64,000 nucleotides of DNA from an uncultured Lachnospiraceae bacterium (GTDB lineage Bacteria > Bacillota > Clostridia > Lachnospirales > Lachnospiraceae). The stretch covers positions 1 to 64,000 of the forward strand of contig CADANR010000016.1 in assembly GCA_902789265.1 (NCBI GenBank), written 5' to 3'. Under the pieces are notes generated by a model. It did no database searches. It was given only the letters and a program-made list of their open reading frames with translations, and was not told the DNA's origin. The stretch's first letter is position 1, and each line of letters begins with the position of its first letter. Below, piece after piece: positions 25,649 to 33,953 of this stretch. Made by a program: the position numbers and the translations under genes.

Positions 25649-25915
25649 TTAATGTTTCTCCCAGTCGCCCCACTTGGTCGGCTGGTCCTTATGCGTGAAT
25701 TTCGATAATTTGGCGGCATATTCGTTGATGACACCCTGATAATAAGCGACTGTTTTTTCTTTTAGTTTTCCGCTCTCCGTCAGCTCCGCATATCGTTTCA
25801 GAAACTCTTTATAATTCTCCTGTGCCGCATCCTTGTAATTGTTGGACATGTTATTGTCCACCTTTGCAAGGATAGCATCCAGTTCCTTTTCCTCTTTACT
25901 CAGAAACAGTCTCAT
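25649..25915 (-). CDS. Small hypothetical protein, charged and helical
   Basis: 88 residues, rich in Lys, Glu and Asn, without membrane segments or cysteines. It would form one or two amphipathic helices (about 8-70, for example KDAAQENYKEFLKRYAEL) and ends in TKWGDWEKH. I do not recognise it. The ATG overlaps the last four bases of the GGDEF-EAL gene (ATGA), a strong sign that it is translated with it. A partner or regulator of the cyclic-di-GMP protein is possible but not shown. Confidence 0.7.
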   Translation of the reverse strand: MRLFLSKEEKELDAILAKVDNNMSNNYKDAAQENYKEFLKRYAELTESGKLKEKTVAYYQGVINEYAAKLSKFTHKDQPTKWGDWEKH

Positions 25916-27660
25916 GCTTCCTCCTGCTGTGCAATCAGCTTCGCGGCTTCTTCAGGAGGCACGGGTCTGCCCCAGATAAAGCCCTGAATATAATCGCAGC
26001 CGATTTCCTTTAAGGTTTCAAGCTGGTCTTCACTCTCCACACCTTCCGAAATCACTTCGAGTCCGAGTACATGACCGATGGAAATAATCGATGCAACATA
26101 CTTCTTATTGGACTCCGCCTGGTTCATGACGTCAATGAAGGATTTATCGATTTTTAAAAGATTTGCCGGGAAACTGTTCAGGTAGCTTAAGGACGAATAT
26201 CCCGTACCGAAATCATCGATAGCGACCATAATGCCGAGTTTCCGGACTTCTTCAATGCGGCCCAATGCTCTTTCCACGGAATCAATCATGATGGATTCCG
26301 TAATCTCTATTTCAATATGCTCTGCGGCAACATCATACGTTTCAAGGATGCCCTTTACATCATCGATAAAGCTGTTTTTGAGAAGATGCTTTACGGAAAT
26401 GTTGACACTGATTGTAAAATCCGGTTCGGCAGTTTTTCCTGCATTCTGCAGAAATTCCGCAGCCCTTTTAAATACCGCCATATCAATCTGATCCACCAGT
26501 CCGGACCTTTCTGCCACCGGAATGAACTCCATCGGTGGAATATAATTGCCGTCCGCATCCTTCATACGCGCCAGTGCTTCGAAACCGCGAAGCTTATGGT
26601 TTATATCATACTGGGGCTGCAGGTGGAAAAATATGGTATCGTCTGTAAGTGCGCTGCGGATTTTACGTTCGGTTTCCAGACTTTTCTCATTCTGAACCAG
26701 TTCCTTCGTATAACGGACCGGGTCTCCTAAAATGCCGCGTCGTTTCGCATCATGGAGTGCCAGACTTGCACCGGAAATCAGGGTTTCCAAATCTTCTGCA
26801 TCCGTTGGGAACTCTGCATATCCGAAGCTTGCATTCACGTAGTAATCACAGTCATCAATCGTAACCCTGCGTTCCAGTTCCTCGCGAAAGCGGTTGATGG
26901 TACGAAGTACATCTTCTTCGGAATTATATTCTTGGATGCTGAAACCGAACTCATCGCCGCTGATATGCGCAACCAGATTAAAGGTTCCGAGATTCCCGTT
27001 ATCCGCTAAATCTCTCCAGCGGTTCGCAATCTCTTTAAGCACCTTGTTTCCGGTTTCATACCCCATGGTATCGTTGATACTTTTGAAATTGTTGATATCG
27101 GTTGCAACATAGACGAATTTTTCCCGCACCTTTACCAGTCCCGCAAAATACTCTCTTCCGGCAAAGCGGTTCGGAAGTCCCGTGAGTCTGTCCGTTACCG
27201 CCTGTTCCAAAACCTCTTTCTGGAAACGATCAACCCGGTTATGATTAATGTTTATGATAACGATTGCAATAATGGTCAGACCGTTTGTAAATACACCGGG
27301 AATGGCATCATAATTATGCAGCATTATGATCTGAAAAAGCATCATCGGAATCTGTCCGATAATAATTACCAGACCGGTAATAAATCCGACCTTCCGGTAA
27401 AGTACCACCAGAAGAATCACGCAAAGATTCGCAAGAGAAGAAAAAATGCCGGCCGCCGATCTTAACGCGAACGGGTAACTCCCAAGCATAATCTCTCCGC
27501 CGGAATGCGTGACACGGTTTAAAGTCACGGTCGCCAGAATGTAAAGAATAAGAAGCAATACAAAACCGCTCTTCGGCACCTGGCGTTTCACGCTCGTAAT
27601 GCTCTGCAGGATATTCTCTATCGTTCTTTTATTTACATTTGACGGTTTATTTGAACTCAT
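25912..27660 (-). CDS. Membrane GGDEF-EAL protein (probable cyclic-di-GMP phosphodiesterase)
   Basis: 582 residues from the ATG at 27660, which has AGGGAG 10 bases upstream; a longer open frame has no such site. Five or six helices (about 30-145) anchor the protein. The GGDEF domain (about 160-315) has SGDEF where GGDEF is expected, so it may only bind GTP. The EAL domain (325-575) keeps EALAR, the catalytic Glu of EIEITES, the Asp pair of IDDFGTGYSSL, the Lys of LLKIDKSFI and the QGFIWGRP end, so hydrolysis of cyclic-di-GMP is likely. It heads the run that leads to the REC-GGDEF-REC gene, which would supply the opposite activity. Confidence 0.9.
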   Translation of the reverse strand: MSSNKPSNVNKRTIENILQSITSVKRQVPKSGFVLLLILYILATVTLNRVTHSGGEIMLGSYPFALRSAAGIFSSLANLCVILLVVLYRKVGFITGLVIIIGQIPMMLFQIIMLHNYDAIPGVFTNGLTIIAIVIININHNRVDRFQKEVLEQAVTDRLTGLPNRFAGREYFAGLVKVREKFVYVATDINNFKSINDTMGYETGNKVLKEIANRWRDLADNGNLGTFNLVAHISGDEFGFSIQEYNSEEDVLRTINRFREELERRVTIDDCDYYVNASFGYAEFPTDAEDLETLISGASLALHDAKRRGILGDPVRYTKELVQNEKSLETERKIRSALTDDTIFFHLQPQYDINHKLRGFEALARMKDADGNYIPPMEFIPVAERSGLVDQIDMAVFKRAAEFLQNAGKTAEPDFTISVNISVKHLLKNSFIDDVKGILETYDVAAEHIEIEITESIMIDSVERALGRIEEVRKLGIMVAIDDFGTGYSSLSYLNSFPANLLKIDKSFIDVMNQAESNKKYVASIISIGHVLGLEVISEGVESEDQLETLKEIGCDYIQGFIWGRPVPPEEAAKLIAQQEEA

Positions 27661-27708
27661 AAGAAATAACTCCCTGTGTTGATTTTTGGGCATAGTAATA
27701 CAGACAAC

Positions 27709-27717
27709 ATTGTAGCA
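27709..27717 (-). promoter_or_regulatory. Extended -10 promoter candidate for the GGDEF-EAL gene
   Basis: On the minus strand TGCTACAAT forms an extended -10 (TGn plus TACAAT), about 49 bases before the ATG at 27660. The hexamer 17 bases further upstream (TTTAAT) is only a partial -35 match, which extended -10 promoters tolerate. Confidence 0.45.
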
Positions 27718-27749
27718 CAAAATATGCGGAAATTAAAGAAAAAAATGCC

Positions 27750-27771
27750 CCCGGAACGAAACCGTTCCGGG
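27750..27771. terminator. Rho-independent terminator after cstA (bidirectional)
   Basis: CCCGGAACG, loop AAAC, and the exact complement, followed on the minus strand by GGCATTTTTTT. It lies about 50 bases after the cstA stop codon and just before the GGDEF-EAL promoter. The plus strand also has a T run, so it can work in both directions. Confidence 0.88.
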
Positions 27772-27823
27772 AGATTTTTTTCGTTTATTGCATAATTGAA
27801 ATCTGCTGGATTATATTAACGTA

Positions 27824-29251
27824 TTATTGGCTTTTTTCTGTCTTCTTCCGGAAAAAACCAAGAATCAGGAACACAACAAAAAGAATAACCGCAAATGCAA
27901 TTCCCACAGGGTATCCTACTGCGGCAGGCAGTTTAAAGCCCTCCGGAGCCATCAGAATATATGTCATGCTCACTGCACTCATAAAGGTTGCGGGAAGTGC
28001 GGTAATGAAAGAATATGCTTTCTTCTTTGCATTCTTCAGCATATAGGATGTCGCAACCCATAAGGCAATCATTGCAAGGGTCTGATTGCACCAGGAGAAA
28101 TATCTCCAGAGAACATTGAAATTAAGCTGCATTAAAACCGCGCTGGATGCAAGCAGGGGCATTGTGATGATTAAACGGTTAGAGATTTTTTTCTGATCAA
28201 GTTTTGTCCACTCGGCAAGAATCAGTCTGGCGCTTCTGAACGCAGTATCCCCGGAAGTAATCGGGCAAACCACAACACCGATGATTGCCAGAATTCCGCC
28301 GACATTTCCAAGCATCTGTTTACTGATTTCATAAACGGTTCCGGACTGTCCGAGGTTACTGATTGCTTCTCCCAACATTTGTGTGCTGCCGTAGAATGCC
28401 ACACCTGCTGCCGCCCAAACCAGAGCGATTACGGATTCGATAATCATTGCACCGTAAAATACCTTTCTGCCGACTTTCTCGCTGGTGATACATTTTGCCA
28501 TCATGGGAGACTGGGTTGCATGGAAGCCGGAAATGGCACCGCAAGCTACGGTAACGAACATAAACGGCCAGACGGGAAGATTGTCCGGATGAAGATTTGC
28601 AAGGGAAATCTCAGGAATCTTATACTGCGGCAGGATAAACATGGCGCCTGCGATACTGACTGCCATGATGATTAAAATCACGCCAAACACAGGATAGAGC
28701 TTTCCGATGATTTTATCAATCGGAAGGAGTGTTGCCGCAATATAATAACCGAGAATGACGATAATCCAAAAGATCAATCCGAAAAAATCCGGCGTCAGTT
28801 GCGAAAGCAGTGCTGCCGGCGATGTTACGAATACCGTTCCGCAAAGCAACAGAAGTAAAACGGAGAAAACGCGCATGATATAAAGGGCCGGTTTTCCGAG
28901 GTAAATACCGGATAATTCCGCAATCGATGCACCCTTATGACGTTCGGAAATCATTCCGCTCATGTAATCATGCACGGCACCGCCTAAGATGGAACCACAG
29001 ACAATCCATAAAAATACCACCGGTCCGAAGCATGCGCCCATCAATGCACCGAAAATCGGACCCGTTCCGGCAATGTTCAAAAGCTGAATCAGAATTGCCT
29101 TCCAGGTTTTCATCGGGACATGGTCCACACCATCGTTAATTTCAATCGCAGGAGTCTTCCGATCATCCGGTCCGAAAAATTTTTCCACTAATTTTCCGTA
29201 CGTCAGAAAACCAACCAGTAATATTACCAATGCAACAATGAATGAAATCAT
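27824..29251 (-). CDS. cstA: Carbon starvation protein A family transporter
   Basis: 475 residues with about a dozen hydrophobic helices. CstA signatures are NIAGTGPIFGAL and GAVHDYMSGMISERHKG in the N-terminal third and SGFHATQSPMMAKC and CPITSGDTAFRSARL further on. The family imports pyruvate or peptides through the cytoplasmic membrane and is induced under carbon limitation. This is the short form common in Clostridia; the E. coli protein is much longer. The gene is single, between rpsI and the terminator at 27750. Two 33-bp direct repeats lie just upstream (29277-29342) and may be regulator sites. Confidence 0.9.
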   Translation of the reverse strand: MISFIVALVILLVGFLTYGKLVEKFFGPDDRKTPAIEINDGVDHVPMKTWKAILIQLLNIAGTGPIFGALMGACFGPVVFLWIVCGSILGGAVHDYMSGMISERHKGASIAELSGIYLGKPALYIMRVFSVLLLLLCGTVFVTSPAALLSQLTPDFFGLIFWIIVILGYYIAATLLPIDKIIGKLYPVFGVILIIMAVSIAGAMFILPQYKIPEISLANLHPDNLPVWPFMFVTVACGAISGFHATQSPMMAKCITSEKVGRKVFYGAMIIESVIALVWAAAGVAFYGSTQMLGEAISNLGQSGTVYEISKQMLGNVGGILAIIGVVVCPITSGDTAFRSARLILAEWTKLDQKKISNRLIITMPLLASSAVLMQLNFNVLWRYFSWCNQTLAMIALWVATSYMLKNAKKKAYSFITALPATFMSAVSMTYILMAPEGFKLPAAVGYPVGIAFAVILFVVFLILGFFRKKTEKSQ

Positions 29252-29276
29252 GCCTTATTTCCTTTTCTAATTTCCT

Positions 29277-29348
29277 TACGCAGCCCTGGATATTATTAAG
29301 CAGGAAACCTACGCAGCCCTGAATATTATTAAGCAGGGAACCTACGCA
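29277..29348. repeat. Two tandem 33-bp direct repeats plus a partial third, upstream of cstA
   Basis: Units at 29277-29309 and 29310-29342 differ at two positions and a third unit begins TACGCA at 29343. Each contains CCTG-AT-rich-CAGG half-sites. They end about 26 bases before the cstA ATG and lie after the rpsI terminator. The 33-bp period is close to three helical turns. They could be tandem binding sites for an activator or repressor of cstA. Confidence 0.75.
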
Positions 29349-29360
29349 TATAATAAACTG

Positions 29361-29390
29361 AAACCCCGGAAAACGAATTTTCCGGGGTTT
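29361..29390. terminator. Rho-independent terminator after rpsI
   Basis: A perfect 13-bp stem AAACCCCGGAAAA / TTTTCCGGGGTTT with a CGAA loop, starting 23 bases after the rpsI stop. The minus-strand transcript has only a short U run (TTTCAGTTT), but the stem is strong. Confidence 0.85.
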
Positions 29391-29412
29391 GTAAGCAATA
29401 TTCGAGCCCTGA

Positions 29413-29814
29413 TTAACGCTTGCTGAACTGAGGCGCACGACGAGCTGCTTTGAGACCGTATTTCTTTCTTTCCTTCATACGAGGATCTCTGGTTAAGTAA
29501 CCTGCTTTCTTAAGAATCGGTCTGAATTCTTCATCTGCTTTGCAAAGAGCTCTTGCAATACCATGACGGATTGCACCGGCCTGACCTGTGGTTCCGCCGC
29601 CCTTAACGGTAACGTTGATGTCATACTTATCAAGTCCGTCGATTGCTACAAGGGGCTGACGTACAACTACCTTTAAGGTCTCAAGTCCGAAATAGTCATT
29701 TAACTCTCTTTTATTAACGGTAATGGTTCCCTTGCCGGGTTTTACATATACTCTGGCAATGGATGATTTTCTTCTTCCTGTTCCGTAGAACACATTTGCT
29801 GCTTTCTTTGCCAT
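29413..29814 (-). CDS. rpsI: 30S ribosomal protein S9
   Basis: 133 residues, normal length. The family end, a basic tail finishing in FSKR that reaches the P-site tRNA, is intact ([16 protein letters not shown]), and [11 protein letters not shown] marks the N terminus. It is 25 bases after rplM with its own GGAGG site, forming the usual rplM-rpsI pair. Confidence 0.98.
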   Translation of the reverse strand: MAKKAANVFYGTGRRKSSIARVYVKPGKGTITVNKRELNDYFGLETLKVVVRQPLVAIDGLDKYDINVTVKGGGTTGQAGAIRHGIARALCKADEEFRPILKKAGYLTRDPRMKERKKYGLKAARRAPQFSKR

Positions 29815-29839
29815 TTTATTATTTCCTCCTTATTGACCC

Positions 29840-30268
29840 TTAAAAGTTCAGTGCTTCAGGCTTCTGAGCAGCGTGCTTGTGCTCCGGTCCTGCGTAAACA
29901 AACAACTTCTTGTACATCTGACTTCCTAAAGGTCCCTTGGGAAGCATTCCTTTTACTGCATGCTCGATAACTTCTTCGGGATGCTTTGCAAGCTTCTCTT
30001 TTAAAGTGATTTCCTTATCACCGCCAACATAATCGGAGTGGGAGAAGTAAGTCTTCTGTTCCATTTTCTTTCCGGTTACTTTAATCTTCTCGGCATTGAT
30101 TACGATTACATAATCGCCGGTATCTTCATGAGGGGTGAATTCAGGTTTATTCTTTCCTCTTAAAACTTTTGCAACTTCGGATGCGAGACGACCTAATGTC
30201 TTGCCTTCTGCATCAACTACGTACCATTTTCTCTCAATGGTAGCAGGATTTGCCATATAAGATTTCAT
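29840..30268 (-). CDS. rplM: 50S ribosomal protein L13
   Basis: 142 residues, normal length. Recognised by [18 protein letters not shown] near the N terminus and [16 protein letters not shown] towards the C terminus. The ATG at 30268 has GGAGGAT upstream; a second ATG (30256) would give the shorter [11 protein letters not shown] form. It is the first gene of rplM-rpsI and has a long leader (30269-30492) and a strong promoter at 30499-30527. Confidence 0.98.
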   Translation of the reverse strand: MKSYMANPATIERKWYVVDAEGKTLGRLASEVAKVLRGKNKPEFTPHEDTGDYVIVINAEKIKVTGKKMEQKTYFSHSDYVGGDKEITLKEKLAKHPEEVIEHAVKGMLPKGPLGSQMYKKLFVYAGPEHKHAAQKPEALNF

Positions 30269-30492
30269 TTACTTATCCTCCAAATATTCACTTGGTTCAT
30301 ACTGCAAACAGGAAATTCATGTTTAAACGAGTAAACCGATTAAATCCTTGAAAATTCCTGAAGTTTCGACATTCATGAATGCGGATGTCCGGGCCGTATT
30401 CTTTCCTGTCTTGCAAGGCATTTCCATTCTCCATTCAATGAAAATCACCTTGCCCGCGGTATACATCGGGGTTTGAGATGCATAGAGCCGCA
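30269..30492 (-). promoter_or_regulatory. Structured 5' leader of rplM-rpsI
   Basis: About 220 bases lie between the predicted transcription start and the rplM ATG. A long imperfect hairpin pairs GCAAGG with CCTTGC and, inside it, ATTTTCATT with AATGGAAAT; a CATTCATGAATG palindrome follows. L13 leaders that allow autogenous control are known in Bacilli; whether this one belongs to that class cannot be judged by eye. Confidence 0.5.
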
Positions 30493-30498
30493 CAAAAT

Positions 30499-30527
30499 AG
30501 TATATTACAGGATATTCTCCCTGTCAA
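30499..30527 (-). promoter_or_regulatory. Sigma-A promoter of rplM-rpsI
   Basis: TTGACA (30522-30527) and TATACT (30499-30504) separated by 17 bases on the minus strand, a near-consensus housekeeping promoter. The -35 box lies inside an inverted repeat TCCCTGT-tg-ACAGGGA (30518-30533), which could be a repressor site or chance. Confidence 0.85.
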
Positions 30528-30553
30528 CAGGGAAAATCAGAACTTTCGTGACT

Positions 30554-32116
30554 TTATTCTGCTCCTTCCGCCACCTTTGCCGCATGCTCCTTCTGAATTT
30601 CGGGATCGAAGGAAAGCATCGGTTCAAGATTCGTTTTGCCTTTGATTTTACGGTCCACATAATTGCGTGTCAGCTTATAGACAAGCGGCGAAAGCGATAA
30701 CACACCGATTAAGTTCGGAATCATCATCATTCCGTTAAAGGTATCGGAAATATCCCATGCAAGGGAAGATGTTGCAAGCGCACCGACAATCATGAAAAGC
30801 ACGAAAATGATACGGTAAAAGATAACCGCTTTTTCATTAATCAAGTACTCTACCGCCTTGCTTCCGTAATGGGACCAGCCGAGAACCGTAGTAAATGCAA
30901 AGAGGAAAATCGCAACCGCGATGAACATTTCACCGGCCGGTCCGAAGGTGCCGCCGAATGCCTTTGCAACAAGGTTTGCATCAGATACGTTATTGGCTGC
31001 TGCCAGATCCGTTAAGAAATTACCGGTCTCTAAATCAATATAACCGGAAGTAAGAACCACCAAAGCAGTCATGGAACATACCACGAAGGTGTCCGCAAAC
31101 ACTTCGAAAATTCCCCAGAGTCCCTGCTTTACAGGCTCTTTTACATCGGAGTTCGAATGCACCATAACGGAGGAACCTAAACCCGCTTCGTTTGAGAATA
31201 CGCCTCTCTTGCAGCCCTGGGTAATGGCTAATTTAAACATGGCGCCCACCGTACCTCCCGCAATTGCTTTCGCACCGAATGCGAATTTAAAAATCGATAC
31301 AAATGCAGGACCCACGCTTCCTATATGGATAATGATAATCACAAGCGCACCGAGAACATAAAGGATTGCCATGAACGGAACGACTTTTTCCGCAACGGCG
31401 GCAATTCTTTTTAAACCACCGATAATAATCAGCGCACCGACAATCATAATAAACACACCGATGGAAAACGGAATTGCGGGGATTACGCCGAAGAACGGTT
31501 TCAAATTCACGCCGCTGAAGAATGCCGACTGGACATTGATTGTGATTTTATTGATCTGTCCCATATTGCCGATTCCGAATGCGGCAAGGAATGCACAAAC
31601 GGAGAAAAGAATTGCAAGAACACGGCCGATTACCTGTAATGCCTTCGGTTTGTCTTTTCCGCCGAGACCGTCCTGCAGATAATACATTGCACCGCCGGAC
31701 CACTCTCCGTCTTTATTCTTTCTGCGGAAGAAGATTCCTAAGATATTCTCGGAATAGTTTGTCATCATTCCGAAGAATGCGGCAACCCACATCCAGAATA
31801 CCGCTCCCGGTCCGCCGATTACGATTGCCGCCGCAACACCGGCGATATTTCCGGTACCGATGGTTGCAGCAAGTGCGGTACATAATGCCTGAAACTGGGA
31901 TACACTGCCCTTTTCTTTTTTGTTATGAGAAGATTTCTGGAATACGCCGCCGATGGTCTTCTTCATCCAGTGACCGATATGTGTCACCTGGAAGAATCCG
32001 GTAACTGCACTCATGATGATGCCGGTTGCTATTAAAAGCCAGAGACCGATTGTTACCCAGACAAATCCGTTAATCTTATCATTTACCGCTGTGATTGTTT
32101 CTACAAACTGGTCCAT
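30554..32116 (-). CDS. Sodium:alanine symporter family protein (AgcS)
   Basis: 520 residues from the ATG at 32116, which has AAGGAA 11 bases upstream. About eleven membrane helices. Family signatures are ATIGTGNIAGVAAAI with PGAVFWMWVAAFFGMMT and, later, GCKRGVFSNEAGLGSS. It couples sodium entry to uptake of alanine or glycine at the cytoplasmic membrane. It is inserted between truA and rplM, where most Firmicutes have no gene. The rplM promoter starts within 30 bases of its stop and no terminator is visible, so read-through into rplM is possible. Confidence 0.93.
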   Translation of the reverse strand: MDQFVETITAVNDKINGFVWVTIGLWLLIATGIIMSAVTGFFQVTHIGHWMKKTIGGVFQKSSHNKKEKGSVSQFQALCTALAATIGTGNIAGVAAAIVIGGPGAVFWMWVAAFFGMMTNYSENILGIFFRRKNKDGEWSGGAMYYLQDGLGGKDKPKALQVIGRVLAILFSVCAFLAAFGIGNMGQINKITINVQSAFFSGVNLKPFFGVIPAIPFSIGVFIMIVGALIIIGGLKRIAAVAEKVVPFMAILYVLGALVIIIIHIGSVGPAFVSIFKFAFGAKAIAGGTVGAMFKLAITQGCKRGVFSNEAGLGSSVMVHSNSDVKEPVKQGLWGIFEVFADTFVVCSMTALVVLTSGYIDLETGNFLTDLAAANNVSDANLVAKAFGGTFGPAGEMFIAVAIFLFAFTTVLGWSHYGSKAVEYLINEKAVIFYRIIFVLFMIVGALATSSLAWDISDTFNGMMMIPNLIGVLSLSPLVYKLTRNYVDRKIKGKTNLEPMLSFDPEIQKEHAAKVAEGAE

Positions 32117-32256
32117 AAGTTTACTGTTCCTTTGCAATTTTATATATTTTTATATTTGTATTATTGTTCGTATATTTTTTGGTACGTATTATTCTTTTGT
32201 TTGTAATGATCTGTATGTTGATTATGCTCACGCCAGCGTTGCTTTTCTTTCCTGTT

Positions 32257-33006
32257 TTATACCTTATCGCCATAATCAATTTCCATAAGGCAAAGCCCCT
32301 GTGGCGGTGCCGTGGGGCCCCCGAGTGTACGGTCGGTCCCCTCAAGAATTTCCGAAACCCAGGAAGGTTCACGGCTTCCGCGTCCGACTTCCACCAGTGT
32401 TCCTGCGATAATCCGTATCATATTGTACAAAAAACCATTGCCCGTGACAAGAATTATTACTTCGTTATTGTTCCCGCCGATGATTTTAATATCATAGATC
32501 GTCCGAACTGTACTTTCCGCCTGTGTATGCACACTGCAGAAGGTTGCGAAATCATGCGTTCCGACAAGGTAAGCTGCGGCTTCCCGCATTTTTTCAGTGT
32601 CCAGAACGTACGGAACCGTCCAGTAATCGCAGCGCTTTAAAGGGTTCGGAATATCCGAATTGTAAATCCGGTATTCATATGTCTTACGAACCTCTGTCTT
32701 TCTCGGATGGAAATCCATGTCCGTCTCCCGGGATGCAACAACCTTTACATCCTCCGGAAGTCTGGTATTTAATGCAATCCAGAATCGTTCCGGCGGAATC
32801 GTCGAATCCGTATCAAAAACCGCGACATTCCCGAGCGCATGCACGCCCGCGTCCGTGCGGCTTGCACCGATTACCCGGATTTCTTCACCGGTCAGTTCTT
32901 TAATTGCCCTGTTCAGTTCTCCTTCCACAGTCCGTGTTTCCGGCTGATACTGCCAGCCGTGGAAATCCGTACCGTCATAGGCTACCCGAATCATAATTCG
33001 TTTCAT
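32257..33006 (-). CDS. truA: tRNA pseudouridine synthase A (copy 1)
   Basis: 249 residues. Makes pseudouridine at positions 38-40 of the tRNA anticodon arm. The catalytic Asp is in GASRTDAGVHA, and YDGTDFHGWQYQP and GNGFLYNMIRIIAGTL are family motifs. I chose the ATG at 33006, with GGAG 6 bases upstream; a TTG at 33021 that overlaps the ecfT stop is the alternative. It ends the traX-ecfAA-ecfT-truA run, the common Firmicutes order. A second truA gene starts at 63501 on the plus strand. Confidence 0.95.
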   Translation of the reverse strand: MKRIMIRVAYDGTDFHGWQYQPETRTVEGELNRAIKELTGEEIRVIGASRTDAGVHALGNVAVFDTDSTIPPERFWIALNTRLPEDVKVVASRETDMDFHPRKTEVRKTYEYRIYNSDIPNPLKRCDYWTVPYVLDTEKMREAAAYLVGTHDFATFCSVHTQAESTVRTIYDIKIIGGNNNEVIILVTGNGFLYNMIRIIAGTLVEVGRGSREPSWVSEILEGTDRTLGGPTAPPQGLCLMEIDYGDKV

Positions 33007-33017
33007 ATTCTTCTCCG

Positions 33018-33878
33018 TCAATGCAGCATATTCATAAATCTGTCGGCAATTATCACAGGCAACTCCTGTGTCCAGTCACGTAATATAATTCCGAGAAATA
33101 CGATAATTCCCATGTATGCAATAAGTACTACAAGCGTCACATAGTCTCTTTCCGTAAGTTTCATCTCCTTCATACGGGTTCTTCCCGCTCCGCCGTGGTA
33201 ACACCTGGCTTCCATTGCAAGTGCCAGATCCCCGGCTCTCCGAAATGCCGAAACAAAGAGCGGAACCAGAATCGGAAGGAAGCTACGAAGTCTCTTAAAC
33301 AGATTTCGATTGTCAAAATCGGCACCGCGTGCTCTCTGCGCCTTCATAATCCGGTCCGCCTCTTCCATAAGAATCGGAATAAAACGAAGGGCGATGGACA
33401 TCATCATGGCAATTTCATGCACCGGCACCCTGAAGATTTTAAGGGGTGTTAACAGGCTCTCCAAGCCGTCAGTCAGCCGGCTCGGCGTCGTTGTAAGAGA
33501 TAGTACGGAGGACCCCATAACCAAAAACAGAAGGCGGAGAAACATGCAGAATGCCATGTAAATTCCCTCGTATGTGATGGTGAAAATTCCGATTTCGGCA
33601 ATCACCGTACCGTTTCCGAGAAGAATATTATAAAGCGCGGTAAAAAGCATCAGAAAAATGACCGAATGCATTCCCCGCATCATGAATTTTACGGGAACCT
33701 TCGAAAGCACAATCACGAATACCAGGAAGAACCCGGCAATCGCATAGCATATGATATTGTTAAAAACAAAGAGGGAAACCATGTATATCAGGGTTCCGAC
33801 GATTTTTATCCTCGGATCCATACGATGGATTATCGAATCCGCCTGATAATACTGTCCCAGCGTAATATCTTTTAACAT
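33018..33878 (-). CDS. ecfT: Energy-coupling factor transporter transmembrane protein EcfT
   Basis: 286 residues from the ATG at 33878 (AAGGAT 5 bases upstream). Five or so membrane helices and the two coupling motifs with Ala-Arg: QRARGADF and MEARCYHGG, which contact the ATPases. It is the shared membrane part of ECF vitamin and metal importers; no substrate-binding S component is in the window, so this is a general (group II) module. The frame is open further upstream across a palindromic repeat, but that part is not likely translated. Confidence 0.95.
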   Translation of the reverse strand: MLKDITLGQYYQADSIIHRMDPRIKIVGTLIYMVSLFVFNNIICYAIAGFFLVFVIVLSKVPVKFMMRGMHSVIFLMLFTALYNILLGNGTVIAEIGIFTITYEGIYMAFCMFLRLLFLVMGSSVLSLTTTPSRLTDGLESLLTPLKIFRVPVHEIAMMMSIALRFIPILMEEADRIMKAQRARGADFDNRNLFKRLRSFLPILVPLFVSAFRRAGDLALAMEARCYHGGAGRTRMKEMKLTERDYVTLVVLIAYMGIIVFLGIILRDWTQELPVIIADRFMNMLH

Positions 33879-33893
33879 AGTATCCTTTTTAAT

Positions 33894-33951
33894 TGGGACC
33901 AGAGGGCAAATTGTCAGCGTAGCTGACAACTTTCGTCCCCGTGGTGACATT
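33894..33951. repeat. Palindromic repeat element between ecfA and ecfT
   Basis: Outer arms ATTGGGACCAGAGGG (left) and CCCCGTGGTGACAT (right) can pair, and enclose a perfect 8-bp inner hairpin TTGTCAGC-gta-GCTGACAA. The same ends occur, without the inner hairpin, as in-frame repeats inside the neighbouring ecfA gene, and a longer relative lies at 55436-55568. It looks like a dispersed non-coding palindrome. Confidence 0.75.
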
Positions 33952-33953
33952 TT

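Noticed and set aside
33879..33950. N-terminal extension of EcfT across the palindrome.
   Set aside because: The frame is open, but the ATG at 33878 has a good ribosome binding site and starts exactly where EcfT homology begins.
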